From Paulinella micropora (Eukaryota; Cercozoa; Imbricatea; Euglyphida), in contig BJOX01000138.1 of the NCBI GenBank assembly GCA_009731375.1, positions 143,407 through 207,406 of the forward strand: a DNA stretch of 64,000 nt, given 5' to 3'. Shown one piece after another: positions 24,726-37,617 of this stretch; the first letter of the stretch is position 1; every line of letters begins with the position of its first letter. Below the pieces are notes generated by a model, which was not told the origin of the DNA, did no database searches, and was given only the letters and a program-made list of their open reading frames with translations. A program made the translations under genes and the position numbers.

Positions 24726-25867
24726 AACTACTTAGCTTTTACTCCGGATTAGTAAGGTAGTCTAACACTTGTTATGAAGCCTTGAAGCGTGAACGTAGCG
24801 TCTGATAGACTTTACTCACTACTAATAGTTTTTTCAATGTTTTTCGTGGCGTGTGGAAGGCTACCCTGGCATAGAACAAACGAACTGGTGAAATTGCGGT
24901 AGGCTGTCACCAAAACAGGTGGACTCTTTGGCGTGCGGAAGGCTGCGAACAAACACCTGGGGTGGAACGTGCGGAAGCCTCAGCTGCCATCTATTTTTAA
25001 TCGCATCTTTCATTATTAATACGAACAACTTGAACAACTTCACCCGCCCCCAATCCCGGCCAGCTTCTGTGAGTTTGGATACAACCCCAAGGGATAATTA
25101 CACAACGAACTTTTATTAAAAGTCTCTATGGCTGCAACTTTGCTATCTCGACCCCGCAAAAACAGTCAAATAAAAAAAATTTAGTGCAGCCTTCACTTCA
25201 AAGGCTACGTATGTCGATAGGCCTGTTTAGTCAACTTATATTTTTTTGAAATTTTTTTAGTTTCCTCTCCTGGAATTTGCTTGGTTTTGTCAAATATTGC
25301 CACAGAAATTCACGTGCCTGCGCCAGCAAAATCATGTCGGAGGTCAAGTGCATCGCAGCAGGTAAATGTTCAAACCACATCGTTTTAAGCAAAACCAAGC
25401 ATGACACAAGTGTTTTTTTAGAAAAAAGGAGTAGCTCTGTTCTTGAAATCCTTATTGTCGACTCCAATTTTCACTTTTCAAGACATAGCAAGTATGGTGT
25501 TTTTAACTGAAAAATGCTGTTTGCAAAACCCACTCTGCACTCATTTTTATACACAAGTGCACAACTGAATTAAAATGCTATGTTGAGCAATCCTGCCAGA
25601 GGGTTTTTGCAGAGAAGTACGGTACAAAACAAAAACTAGGAAAACAAAGGTCGAAAATTAGTTTGTCAAAATTCAGAACATACTCTGGAACACAGCAATA
25701 CCTTTAATACACTGAAAGACTAAACCTCAGGCTACCTATTCCCAATAAAAACATTGAATTCTGTGCAAACAGCACTTCAAAATCTTGAATATTGAATGAG
25801 TTTACCTGCTGCGAAGTTGATGGGGGCTCTAACCACCACTAGAACCTACATATGAAAGCCCTAACTC
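24726..25867. other. Noncoding stretch
   Basis: No convincing gene. A short frame MSEVKCIAAG before GTAAAT (25335) is splice-like but unsupported by anything nearby. Confidence 0.5.
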
Positions 25868-26010
25868 CTAAGAGTAGGTGAAATATTAGTACCAGTGAGT
25901 AAATAGCTGAGAGGTCACTTCGTTTATTTACGTAGATTTCTACTTGTTTGCAGACTTGGTTGCAAAGTACGATCATCTTGGTTGAACGTAGATTGTGAGT
26001 TGGTATATAT
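25868..26010. repeat. Dispersed repeat, copy A2
   Basis: Matches 55193-55310 (shared AGAGGTCACTTCGTTTATTT and AACGTAGATTGTGAG). In the 55 kb copy the A1- and A2-like parts are about 100 bases apart; here they are 1.1 kb apart. Confidence 0.65.
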
Positions 26011-26032
26011 TGCGTGACACTTGAAGTTGAAC

Positions 26033-26445
26033 GTGTAGCACTTGAAGGAGGGTTTGAAGTCCAAGTTCTTGGTTCAAGAGTCGGAAGTCCGAGATTTTCC
26101 TTTGGGAAAGTCTCTCTAAGTCATGATGTAAAAAACCAAGATTGCGCTTCTCTTCCGTGGCACTGCAATAAATGATTTTTCACTTCTCTTGACTGCGTGT
26201 CCACAAATTTACCGTATTTTGCGGTTTTTCGAGAAATCGGGGGAAAGGGCAGTAGAGAGGGGGGGGGAAATGGTAATTACTGTAAAAACTTTGATTAAAT
26301 AGTTTGAAATCATTCCTGGACGAAATTGAAAACTATTTAGTGAAGTCGAAACGTCGTGCAGAGGAGAATCTAACGGATTGGTCAAAAACAGTAAAATGTC
26401 AACGGTAGTGGTTTTGGCAGGTCGTTAAAGTGATCAGTCTGATAG
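26033..26445. repeat. Dispersed repeat, uninterrupted relative of the transposon target
   Basis: Similar to 34301-34532 plus 37414-37617 (shared GTGTAGCACTTGAAGGAGGG at the start and GTCAACGGTAGTGGTTTTGG near the end). It lacks the 2.9 kb insertion found in the other copy. The two copies flank the copia-type element symmetrically. Confidence 0.75.
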
Positions 26446-27099
26446 CCCCCCCCCCCCAGACCTAACGGTTGAGTAGAGTTGCGTACAGAATGAGTGACTA
26501 ACGATTAGTCAGTGATTTGTCTCAGAAAAAAAGGAAAAGGAGAAAAGAAAAAGATGGATCTCTTTAAACCTAAGAGAAAGATGAAAAAGAAGTGCGTCGA
26601 TGTGTAGCGCATTGTAAACGGATATCAGCCGGGGCCGGATATCGGGATGCGGAAGCGGGACTGAGACAATTGAGGCGCAGTAGCGATGCGTTGATATCGG
26701 GGAGCTGACGTCGAGCCGTAGGAAGCTAGGTGGCCATGTATTGCACAGCCGAGATGAACCAAATTTAATGCACCAATTATGCCATGCCGATATACTCACT
26801 GAGGTGTTCAGGTTCGACTTAGTGAGGATAATCGTTGACCTGCAGGCAGAATTATTAATATTGACCTCCTAGAACTATACAGTCATTCGACTATACGAAC
26901 AAATTACTTACCAGTCACAAAGTAATGACAAATAGTAAACGCAGTTATCCTACCAACGATAAGGTAGATGGGGCCGTTATTCCCGACTAAATAGGGGGAG
27001 CACATGATGGACAATTTTATTAATAATAATAGTAGTATTTAGTCATACCGGCCCACCCCAAGGATGGCAGTGTCTCAGACGGGGGTAGACAAAGACCCA

Positions 27100-27747
27100 A
27101 AACGAAAAAGGAAGAAGGCAAATCATCTGCTGAAGACAAACCGAAAGAATGGGCAAAGCTGTCTGACGAACAGAAGAAACAGTGGAGAGAGAAAAGAGCT
27201 AAGAAACTGAAACGCGAGAGAAGAAAACAGTCGAAACGAGCACACACACTAAGAGTGAAAGTGATACAGAAAGAGAAGAGACATTATGAACGCATGCGAA
27301 CACTACAACTCATTCTGTCTGTTGCTTTTTCTCACCCTGTTGTTGTTCGAGCGCACTAAGACAGTGACTGGCCCAATAGAGCTGATAGAGGCAGTTAGGG
27401 CCAAGTTCGGTTCAATCTCCGGGTTCAGCAAAAACATTAAAGCACAAATTTTCGAAAACTTGTGCCCCAAACCCGGACAAAATGTTGATGCATGGTTGAA
27501 TGACTATGTTGCCGTGAAAGGAGAGGTAGAGATCATAGAACTCATCCCTTTGATGAAGATGACCTAGTGAGAGCCCTGCTTGCTAAGCTTGCAAGACACC
27601 CCGCATATGGAGAGAGTTTCAAAGCACTTCACTTCAACCTACCCAACCTAAGACCCGGATTTGATGATCTAGTCAATAGTGCGAGAGAAACATGGGCGTT
27701 GTGGAAAAAGGATAAGTGGAAGGGAGAAGAGAAGAAAGGAAAGGCCT
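27100..27747 (+). pseudogene. gag: Gag fragment of copia element
   Basis: A charged region (EDKPKEWAKLSDEQKKQW) is followed by a frame change and TGPIELIEAVRAKFGSISGF, a stop/shift at about 27565, then LAKLARHPAYGESFKALHF and NSARETWALWKK. The pattern fits a copia-type capsid region split by two frame changes. Confidence 0.65.
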
Positions 27748-28737
27748 GACAAGCACACGAGGCAGAAGAGAGAGACAAACCTCTTGCTAGATTATCAGGG
27801 AGATGAGGGGGAAGGGGGTAAGGGCAAGTACAGAAAGTTCAAGAAGAAGGAGGAGTGGTGGCTCAAGTTCACTTGTTTTGAATGCAACGAGAAAGGCCAC
27901 ACGAAAAAGTATTGCCCAGCAAAGAAACCCCGTAAGAAAAGTCAAGTGAGCGAAGACAAAAACTACAATAAGAAGAAAAAGGGAAAACCTCAAAACACAA
28001 AGAACAAAAAGTCTCGTAAAGATGTGAACCTCATGAGAGAGGAAGAACAAGAACAAGAAGGGGACACCGAAACAGATAGTGACGCTTTACTCGTTTTCAT
28101 GGGGGGAGATGTCCTAGACGAAACTGGGGAAACCCCTGACAAAGAGAGAGGCAGGGAGAAAGCGAATGTCGAGTCTGGGGAACCCCAGACTGAGCCAGGT
28201 GTTCATCCCCTGTCAACAAATCAAACTAGTCAAAATGACGGAGGGAATCCCTCCGCCACGCCAATCTCATGCTCTCACAGTCAGCTAACCAAGGGCATTT
28301 CCACTGACACCCCACGGCGTCAAAACTCAGCCCCAAAAACACCTCAAACAACCATTGCAAGGTATTCACGAGACAGCCCGAGGTCCCTTATTTGTCACGG
28401 GAAAAACAAAAAGAATAGTCCTTGTCAGATCTCCCTTGAGAAAGACAAGCGGGGACCTAATGCTGCGCAAGCTTCTCGTTTGAACTATGGTCTATTTTGC
28501 GGGTACCATGCCAAAAAGCAAGACAAAGAATACCCCTTGCTTGACTTAGCTGTCAGCCCAGACCTCCGTCCTCCTAAATCCCCTTATTATCCAGACGAGA
28601 GAGGTTTGAGAGATGATGCAAAAGCGAGAGGGATAGTCATACCAGACAACCTCACTGCCACATTCACTGACCAAACTCCACAGAGGGAGGGAGAGAGTGA
28701 GCAGAATAAAGCGAAAGGGGAATTGAGGGGGGAGTAA
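27748..28737 (+). pseudogene. Gag zinc knuckle and linker of copia element
   Basis: In the frame open from 27679 a CCHC knuckle CFECNEKGHTKKYC (C-x2-C-x4-H-x4-C) appears about residue 70, followed by Lys-rich and low-complexity sequence to the stop at 28737. The knuckle binds retroelement RNA. Confidence 0.75.
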
Positions 28738-28881
28738 GCGTCTAGGGGCAGCACCGCAAAAACACACCTCCACCACACAAACACCTCACACCACACTACA
28801 CACACACGTCACGCAGACAGACGACACGCCAATGCAGAGAGAGAGAGAGAGAGTAGTGAGGAGGAAGAAGATGAAGAAGAG

Positions 28882-29943
28882 ATGGAAGAGTATGATGATG
28901 ACAATGACTTTCGATGCTCTGATGAAGTAAGACATGATATGGCAATGGCTGCATGTGTGGATGATGAAGACATAGACACGGAATTTCTGCAATTCACACG
29001 CAAAGGGAATGATGGGCGATATTTACAGAAACACAAAAAGGAGACTCACGATGTGAGTGGGAGTCCGGCTTCTGCCGGACTGCCCAGTGTTGTTGTAGGG
29101 ACCGGGGAGGCCAAGAGGAAGCAGCGGGAAGGCACTGCTGCAACCCCAACACCACGACCAGGTCCAACACCCCAAGCTCAGCCACACACCAACACACCAT
29201 CCATCATTACTTTCAAAGACATAGCACAGCTCGCTCAACAACTCACGTCAACATGCATTAGAGAAAGCAGTAGTGAGGTAAAAAGAGTGAGTGAAGGGAA
29301 GTTCGTGGTAGATGAGTTCTTGACAGATGTGGTGAGAGCGATAGAGGGAGTGTATGTTGAGCACGCAGCTCGCGCGACACTATCCCCACCAACAGAGACC
29401 CAAGACAGCAACACCTCACAGCCACCAGTACCATCACAACACAAGAACAGCAAACAGAACTATGCACTAGTGTTAGATGGGGAAGGGGGGCGAGATAGAA
29501 AGAATACGATAGTTCAGGATAGCGGGTCGTCCCGAGACATTGCATGCAACCCTGAGATATTACACGACATCAAGTCCGTACCCCCTGTCAAGCTAGTAAC
29601 AGGTAATTGAGAGTGTGAGATAGGACAGGAGGGGACGGCAAGAGTGACGCGTATCAATGGACACGGCAAACCAATTACGGTGTCAAAGCCTATGCTCCTT
29701 GATGCCAGGTTACCCGTGAATATTGCGTCGACCGGCAGGATGGATTATATCCATCATCGGTCTATCGTCCATCAAAATGGACAGTTGGTCATACTAAAAC
29801 ATCCCATCAGATTAGAGGAGAAATACGTGCTTGTCAGAAGTAGGCTCATGTCGACCCTCCTTATAGGTGGGACAACGAGTTTGACACCCCATTGGACATC
29901 AATGAGCGTTATGAACCTCCACATAATAAGAATAAGGGTGTAA
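28882..29943 (+). pseudogene. Protease region of copia element
   Basis: A retropepsin active site IVQDSGSSRDI lies at about 29509-29541 with catalytic Asp and the normal DSG. A stop at 29608 interrupts the frame right after VTGN; beyond it the same frame continues to 29943. Confidence 0.75.
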
Positions 29944-30074
29944 TGGGGTAAAAGGGGAGGGAAACCCAAAAAGAGAAAGACAGGAGCGTAGACAGGCAGA
30001 GGGCAAAACGGGGGAGGTAACGCTGTATGCATCTTATCCCCGCAATGTATCACGCAAGCCTGGTGCAATTAGAA

Positions 30075-31555
30075 AGGTAGATATAGATTTGTTCCACTAT
30101 GCTTGTGGACACTATAGCATTAAGAAGATGAGAGCTCAAGCAAATGAATTGGGCATAAAGCTAGTAGGAGATGAGAAGAAGGTAGAGTTTTGTGAATCTT
30201 GTATGATAGTTGCCTAGGTTTAAGGTTAATAAGATAGAGAGAGCTAGTAAGCCAGGAGTAGTATTACACATAGACACCGGAACGTGGTCAGCACGCTCAA
30301 TACACGGTAAGAGACACAAATTTTCGGTTACGGACGATTACTCGTTGTTTATTAAGGATTATTATCTTTCGCATAAGAACGAATTGATTGACTGCATTAA
30401 GCAGGCGGTAGCATTTTATGAGAGACAGACAGGAAATAAAGTACAAGAAATAAGATGTGATCAAGAGTTTGATGTCCCAAAAGAAGTGATAGAGTGGTGG
30501 AAGCCTAGTCAGTTTATTTGGAAAACGTCGGCGACGGACAAAGATGGCAACCCTATTGCTGAAAAAGCCAATGACATTACGGCTGGGGCCGCAAGAGCCA
30601 TGCGTTACCACGCCCACCTGCCCATTTCTTTCTGGGCAGAGATGGAGCATTCGCAACCACTTTACATAACATATTGCCTGCCACCCAAGGGCCTAGGAAA
30701 GGGATGTCCCCATATGAACAGTTATTAGGAAGGAAACCGTTTTTGACACACCTTAGACCAATAGGATGCATGGGGGTAATGTACACAGACAAAGGTAGAA
30801 AGGGACAGTTTAGAGGAAAGAAAGTTATGCTAGTAGGGTATGACTTATTTAGAGAGTTATATAGAGTGTGGGACGGTAGAAAAGTGATTACAGGAGTTAG
30901 AAACGTGCCGTTTAACCCGTACGTGATAGGGAAGGAAGCACATCCAGAAAGAACAGTCAAGTGGGATGAGGATGTAGCTGAGGTGGAGAGTGAGAGTAAG
31001 GATGTCGATGTTGAACAAACACACTCCACACCCACCACCACCACAGTCACCACCACCCACACACAAGAGGACACGACACAGACTCATGACGATGACGACA
31101 CATATGACCATGTCGATGATGTTAGTCAGTCAGATAGTCAACAGGGACAGGGGGAGTATGGAGGGGACACAGGGGGAGTCAGCTTAGATCACAAACACAC
31201 ACAAACACAAGATACCTTTTCTACACAGGACATCGACACCACACCGACAGCTGCACCCCATCCCACCGACACAACCCCACAGACAACCAACACAGGACTA
31301 GGACATGCACACGCAGATGCATCTGACCCTCAAGCACAACACGAGAGAGCATATGAAGAGAGTGAGCAGCCTAGTAAAGGAAGAACATGGGAGCAGAGTG
31401 ACAAGATCACAGAAGCAAACATAGTTCATGAAGGAAAAAGAATAAGACGACAGGAGGCACAACAACAACCACCACAAGCACAAGAACCACTATCACGACC
31501 GCATAGTGAACTAAAACGAAAAGAAAAAGTAGTTGAGGTTCAGGAACTAGAGTGA
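30075..31555 (+). pseudogene. Integrase of copia element
   Basis: The zinc-binding pre-integrase part (HYACGHYSIKKM ... CESCM) is at 30090-30210 and ends in a stop. The core has D (30273, HIDTG), D (30459, RCDQEF) and E (30561, IAEKAND). A frameshift near 30700 leads into MSPYEQLLGRKPFLTHLRPI and a Thr/His-rich tail. The frames do not join, so it is inactive as it stands. Confidence 0.8.
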
Positions 31556-32809
31556 GTGAGAGTGAGAGTCCTTGCAAGAGAGTGGGGAGACGAGTGGGCA
31601 GAGAAGACATACGGAGAGGGCTGGGAGAGTAAAGTGCGCACAGGCATAGTGAAGCAGAAGTATGCCCCCAAAGAGAGGTTAAAAGTTAGAAAACAACCTA
31701 AGCCATCTCACTTTGTTCAATTTGAGGACAGACTAGAAAAGATGCTAGATTCTGATATTAATAAGTACAAGGTAAGTGAGAAGGAGTCCGTATTGCCTGC
31801 TGGAGAGTTGGAGAGTGCTACGTTATGTTATGACAGATGAATGAATGAACCAAATGAGCTTTTGCTTTATTTTAACATTCGTGTGCCTAAAGAGATAGCA
31901 GAGCAGGCATTGACAACGAAAGAGTTGTTAGAGGGCATGAAGAAGGAGATGCAGTCTCTTAAGGACTTTAAGACATACACATGGGTTAACTATAGCGAAG
32001 CCAAAAAGGCTGGTGTTAGCAAGATGGTTAGGCTCACCTGGGTTCACAAAGTAAAGATAGACGAGAAAGGAAGGAAGTTTGTTAAGTCTAGATTAGCTTT
32101 AAGAGGAGACATGTTAGAGACAGGAGTCAGTTTTAACCCTGACCAGTTGTTTGTTCCTTGTGCCTCACGTCGCTCACTGCTCATGCTTGCCAAACTAACT
32201 GCCTGGCATGGTAATAAGCTTTACGGAATTGATTTCAAAAATACTTACTTAAATGCCCGTGTGCAAGATCCGGTATTTGCCTACCCACCTGATGCAATGG
32301 ATAGAGAGGGCAAAGAGGGGATGATATTGCGTGTTGATGGCGCGTTGTATGGTGCGCCACAGGCAGGTAGAAGGTGGTATGGCATACTAAGCTCTTAAGT
32401 TAGTAAAGCTAGGATTTAGGTTGTTAGACTCCGACTTATGCATGTTCGTAGAGAAAGACAAGCCTATAAAAGAAGCTATAATGGGAGTATTTGACACGTG
32501 GATGATTTGATATTTTCCGCACCTAGCAAAGAAGCTTATGATAAATTCGCGTCTGCGTTAGAACGGTACTACCCACTAAAAAGGCTAGGAGTCACAAAAG
32601 AATTCAAAGGTATAGAGATAGTGCATGAGAAAGACAGAATCGTTTTGCACCAGAGAAAGTACCAGTTGCAAATTTTACGTGAGACAGAATACGCAAATTC
32701 TCGTCCGGTCAGTACCCCTGCGGTAAACCAAACACCGGAAGCAATGTCGGAAGATGCTGCTTTGCGTAAAATGTCTATTCCGAGTATAGTAGGCAGGTTG
32801 CTTTATTAG
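31556..32809 (+). pseudogene. Reverse transcriptase of copia element
   Basis: Conserved blocks in order: MKKEMQSLKDFKTYTWV, VKSRLALRGD, FVPCASRRSLLMLAKLTAWH, GIDFKNTYLNARV and GALYGAPQAGRRWY, then a stop at 32396 and a frame change to VDDLIFSAP, the remnant of the catalytic YVDD with Tyr lost by the shift. Another shift follows at 32807. Confidence 0.8.
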
Positions 32810-32814
32810 CCAAA

Positions 32815-33462
32815 ATGACAAGACCAGATATCGAACAAGCTCTTAATGCTGCAAGCGTCATGCAAACCATAGATAAAGGGGTAACTTATGCTATGTTAGG
32901 CAGAATTATACGCTATTTAATCAAGTCTATTCGCGGTTTAGCTTTTCAAGGGCCAAAATCCGTTCAAGAGACCTACCCTAAAGTCACGTTGTGGCCTGAT
33001 GCCGCTCATAAAGTTTCTTTAAAAACGGGTAAGTCTTGCACGGGTTATATAATCTTGTGGGGAGGAGACCCGATAGGATGGCTTTCAAAAAGACTAAGTA
33101 GGATAACACTTAGTTCAAATGACGCGGAAATTTACGCTGCTGCTGAATGTATAAGAGAAGGACTAGCAATAGGTCATGTCAGACAGGAACTCGGAATTCC
33201 GCAAAAAGGTGCAGTTGAAATTTTCGAGGATAACTCGCAAACAATTCTCGCGGGTGAGAGAGGATTATCCGGACCCCGCACCAAACATTTGCCTCTCGAA
33301 TTACACTTCATTCATCACCTTCAGAGAGATGAAGATATTAAGTTTATAAAGGTAGGAACTAAAAAGCAGATAGGTGATTTACTTACTAAACCGTTACCGC
33401 GCGAGCAGTTTCATTATTTGCTCAACAAATTTATGGTTGACATTCCGAGTACCCCGAAATGA
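32815..33462 (+). pseudogene. RNase H of copia element
   Basis: Starts TRPDIEQALNAASV, then the conserved RLSRITLSSNDAEIYAAAEC and EDNSQTILAG, ending LLTKPLPREQFHYLL, typical of copia C-termini. This segment is unbroken to TGA. Confidence 0.8.
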
Positions 33463-34300
33463 TTATGGGTGTTTCACCATTGTTTTGTGTTTTGTTTCTC
33501 TTTGCTGTGCGAGTGATATTTCTATAGGTGCTGAGCTGGACGCGCGTTGGCGATAGGATCGTAGGATCGAGGCCGTTCGCGATCGGATCGTGGGATCCAG
33601 GCCGCTGGGGCGAGAATGCCGTGACACTCTGGGACTCGGGTGGCCGGTGGCGGGCCCACCAGATATTTTCGGCGGCCGGTGCCAGAAGTCGATGGACAAC
33701 TTCATTTTAACGCATACAGCTCGCTTTTCTTTCTTTTCACTTGTTTCCTCGCACCTCTAACATTTCTATATATATAATTTTTCGTGACTTTTGATACCCC
33801 TTACGGGAAGCGCTTGCAAATTTTTCATTTGCTTAAGAACGATAAGACACTTATGACAGTAGTTATGATATTGACAAATAACTAAGGGGGAGCGTTAGTC
33901 ATAGCTATTTCAATTTAATTCACCGTTACTTGGATAGTTGATTTGTCAATAGGCCGGACAGTCAATAACACCAATGTTAAATGAAAATGCGACAGACCAG
34001 CACCTAAGTTAGTCAGTTTGTGACGTGGAAGTCAAAGAGTCAGTTCTTCTGTATATATGAGTTATTAAAGTGCGTTTCCATACTGCGTGATAGTCTTGCT
34101 AGGTAGCCCGGATAGATCCTGAAAGGGATCGGTAAAGGTTCCACGATGGGTAGCTTCCCAAATATCACCCTAAGTGTAACGGTGAATTCAAAGCTTTGGC
34201 GGTTCGGGGCTGTGGCGCTAGGTGATGTGTCTGTATGAATATCATTCAAAACTCTAAGTAAAACTAAAGTACGAACACTCTTGTCCAGTGGAAAATGCTG
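33463..34300. other. Noncoding flank of copia element, candidate 3' LTR
   Basis: After a 33-base tandem duplication rich in GGATCG (about 33548-33605) there is a purine run TAAGGGGGAGC at 33882-33892, then a TTAGTCATAGC start that could be the 3' LTR. No upstream copy of this start was recognised. Confidence 0.4.
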
Positions 34301-34532
34301 GTGTAGCACTTGAAGGAGGGCTTCAAGTCGAAGTTGTAGGTTCAAGTGCCAGTGTCCGGCGGCGAAATTTGCTTTTGGAAAAGTCTTTCACAGTCAGACG
34401 TGACTCGGAAGTGCAGGATTGTGCGGCAAATATTATTTTCCGTTCTCTTGACTCGGACTGCGTGTCCCGCCGACTCCACAAATTTACCGTAACGTGCGTT
34501 TTTCGGGAAATCGAGGGAAAAGGCAGTATTGT
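34301..34532. repeat. Dispersed repeat, left half split by a DNA transposon
   Basis: Left part of the repeat also present at 26033-26445; it resumes at 37414. It ends with CAGTATTGT, which recurs right after the inserted element. Confidence 0.75.
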
Positions 34533-37413
34533 CTATGTGCCTGTGTCTGGATGCCGGGCGGCATCAATATTTCAAGTTGTTTCAAGTGGTTAAAATTTTT
34601 TAAATATTTTTTTCAATATTAATATTAAACCTTTGATTTCCGGTATCAAAATCAATGAAAATTTATTATAATTATTAAAATCTAACCTCTAACAGTGTCC
34701 GACTCACACTTGAGTCATAGTCATTTTTAGGCTGATGCCGCGTGGCATCACTGTCTTTGAGAGGATGCGTAAGCGTGTTTCCGCTTCTTGGAGAGGGGCT
34801 TGCCGTGCTGTTTATGCCAGGCGTGACACGTACGTCCTTTAGAGTAACATAGAGGCATGTTTGGTCCACAGGTCGCGCAGTGATACTTAGTAAAATTCAC
34901 CTTCTTCTCTGCGTACGCATACAGGCACACACGGCATCTACGTCTCTTCGCCCTCTCCGTACTACCAGGGAAGGCGTCACCTGCCTCCCGCTTCTTCTTA
35001 ACCTTATCTCCCTGAACGGTCATTGGACAGAAGCACGCATGAGAGTGGGTTGGGGTCGATACTAACTTCTGCCACACGGGGAAGGGCAAGAATAGCATCT
35101 ATTTCAGCCTCATCGACCTTCCTTAACAGCCCTTTCGCGACCAAGGATTTGAAATAGCCCGGCCTGCCATCACCTTTCATTAGATTAAGGTTGGCCAAAA
35201 CAGTGACAGAAAATTTGAGATAATGCCTGTACGCGTTGGTGAGAATGAAGTCAATCAAAATGAAGAAATCTACCTTAGTTCAATCATGGGTGGCAACAGA
35301 GAGGTTGAGAAAATTGGACCCGTGGCGAGCGGCATTGAACATATCGACTGCGTTAAAAGCTGAATAATACAAAGCTACGGCCTGGCAGCGCGGGACTTGT
35401 GGCTGTGAGTGAGAAAAACGCGCATTCCGAGGTTTACCCACCAAAGTAGTAGAGCAAGTAGCTATAATCTGCTGGTGATTATGATCGTTTTGGTTGACTG
35501 CGAGCAGCTTAACCCCATCCTTTTCGCATGTAGCTGAGGCTAAATCCCCCTTGGCCCCGCCCTTGAGCTATGAAGTAACATCACTGGAAACCCTGAGTGC
35601 GCAGTCTAAACCATGCCCACAAAATCACATCCCCTTTTCTTCATCTCCATGGTTGTTTTGACAGAGGCAAACCACGAATCACCGACAAAGATGCGGCCCG
35701 TTCCCCACCACGGCTTCGTCAACCTAAGCGTAGTTGCAGTAGTAACCCCCAGAGCAGCCGCAAACTCTTTTTATCGATCTCTCACTTGCCCCTCAACCAT
35801 CTCCATTGCGATACAGATGCCCGATTCCACGTCACAGGCTGTATGATACTCCCTCCCAACAGGGATCGGCTTCCTGGGGACAACCATTTTGCCAGGCATT
35901 TTATCTCCTGTATACTGCCCCATGCTTTCATCAACAGCAATAAGTCCTGGCACTATGGATTGCTCTGCCTTCTTGCCAACTGCCTCAGCAAAAGCACGAA
36001 TGGGGAGAAACGGGTCAGTGTCTGATGAGGGGGGGCCAAATGTCAAACATCTGAAAATAGCATCGAACCGATTGAGGGCCATAAACTTACCAAAGTCATC
36101 CCCCGGCAGGCCGTCTGTGCCCACTTCACTTACCTTAACCCAGTGACACCTCCTGCGGCCCCTATCTGCTAATGATATACGAATTAGGAGGCCTAAAAAC
36201 GCCCAAAACTCATCCTCTGTAAGGGGGGATCTCATACGGGGGGGTGGATCTTTTGCGAGCTCCACGGAAGTGAGGTTGAGTATAGTTGGCAACATCTCAG
36301 TAGGGAAAACATGCGTAAAGTGCCTGCAGTTGATACAAAAAAAAAAAAAAAAAATTACAAATTTAAAAAAAAATTACAAATGACGCAAAAAACGGTAGCA
36401 AAGTGGCCCGGACACCATGATTAAGAAAAAAGCAGCATCAAAAACTATACTAGAAATTTTATATTCTCTTTTCAATCTCTCTGCAAGTTTATAACATAAT
36501 TTCAAAAAAAGGTGGGGAACAGAAAGAGGAAGTCTCGAGGAGTTGTCATGCTGCTGGCATAGATAAATAAAAGTCAACAGAGGGAGAAATTTGAGTATGT
36601 ACAGGGTGGGGTCGATGTCAAATTTTTGATCCATCGACGACCTCGCCTTGTGGCGAGGTCGATCGCTGCTCGGGTCCACGGTCTGAGGACCCAAGACCCA
36701 GTTGAATCCCTTATACATGAGTTTTGCTTTCTCTTCAGCTACTTGCTGGGGTGTGTAAGGGCTGGGGTTGTAAACAGGAGTGCCTTCGTCGTCACCCCCC
36801 TCCTCATCATCGTCGTTTTCCTCCTCCACCTTCTGCTCCTTCTCATTCTCCTTCTGCTCTTGCTCCTGCTCCTCCTGCTCCTCCTCTTCGTCCTCTGAAA
36901 CCTCCCTCTCCACCTCTTCTCCGTCACCACTGATTTATGAACTTATAAAACCCCCCTGCCTGCAAGGGGCATGGTTTGCAATTCTTCTCAAACACATAAT
37001 AATCCTTCGCATCAAAACGCATTGTAACCAATGCTTTCTCTTTCTTGGATTCTCGTTTTTTTAGTGTCACCAAAGTACCAATGTCAAGGTAAGTCGGATC
37101 ATCAAATTTTTTCTTGGCCCAGGCCGGGCCCTGCCAAACTTCGCAACAGCGATCGAAAGGGTGCTGCACACCTTCATCTTTTTTGCTCACAACGACTTCA
37201 CGTGGAAAAAAGCCAATCTGAGGGTCAGCACTTGTCGAATTATTTAAATAACTTCTACTCAAAGGACTGAGCAGAAATTTTACCAATCGATTTCTAGATA
37301 CTTTTTTAATATTTTTCTAGAGTTTTACAAAATCAGCACCGGTTGTCTCGGAAGAGTTTTTTGAAAACCAGTCACTAAAAAGTGATGCCGGCCGGCATCA
37401 CCAGGCACAGAGA
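34533..37413 (-). mobile_element. piggyBac-like DNA transposon, decayed
   Basis: 2.9 kb inserted in a dispersed repeat. Flanked by a nine-base direct repeat CAGTATTGT (34524-34532 and 37414-37422). Both ends, read inward, share TGTGCCTG and a GATGCCGG(G/C)CGGCATCA palindrome. It carries remnants of a piggyBac-family transposase on the minus strand. Confidence 0.7.
34748..37286 (-). pseudogene. piggyBac-family transposase, broken
   Basis: Read from the right: an N-terminal region (37286-36924) in one frame; an acidic segment (36913-36374) in another; the core at 36295-35771 with LTEDEFWAFLGLLIRISLAD, NRFDAIFRCLTF and IAVDESMGQYTGD, where DESM holds the first catalytic Asp; a region with FNAVDMFNAARHGSNF near 35340; and a C-terminal Cys-rich zinc module (CRVC, YHCATCG, LCYSKGRTCHAWH) at 35000-34790. 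Several stops and frame changes, and possibly introns, separate the parts. The DDE fold moves DNA by cut and paste. Confidence 0.7.
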
Positions 37414-37617
37414 CAGTATTGTAGAGAGGGGGAAAATGCTAATTGTCGTAAAAACTTTGATTAAATCGTTTGAAGTCATTCCTGGACGAAATCGAAAACT
37501 ATTAATAGTTAGTGAAGTCGAGACGTCGTGCAGAGGAGAATCTAACGGGCCGGTCAAAAACAGTAAAATGTCAACGGTAGTGGTTTTGGCCGGTCGTTAA
37601 AGTGCTCAGTCTGATAA
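37414..37617. repeat. Dispersed repeat, right half
   Basis: Continues the repeat interrupted at 34532; ends at TCAGTCTGATA as in the copy at 26033-26445. Confidence 0.75.

Larger units (their letters stand above)
27050..33462 (+). mobile_element. Ty1/copia-type LTR retrotransposon, decayed
   Basis: Gag with CCHC knuckle, protease, integrase, reverse transcriptase and RNase H occur in that order, which is diagnostic of Ty1/copia. At least five stops or frameshifts break the frame, so the copy is not autonomous. A purine tract at 33882-33890 may be the polypurine tract, putting the 3' LTR start near 33892. Confidence 0.85.

Noticed and set aside
25335-25364. First exon MSEVKCIAAG with GTAAAT donor
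   Set aside because: No continuing exon found within the next several kilobases, and no similarity recognised.
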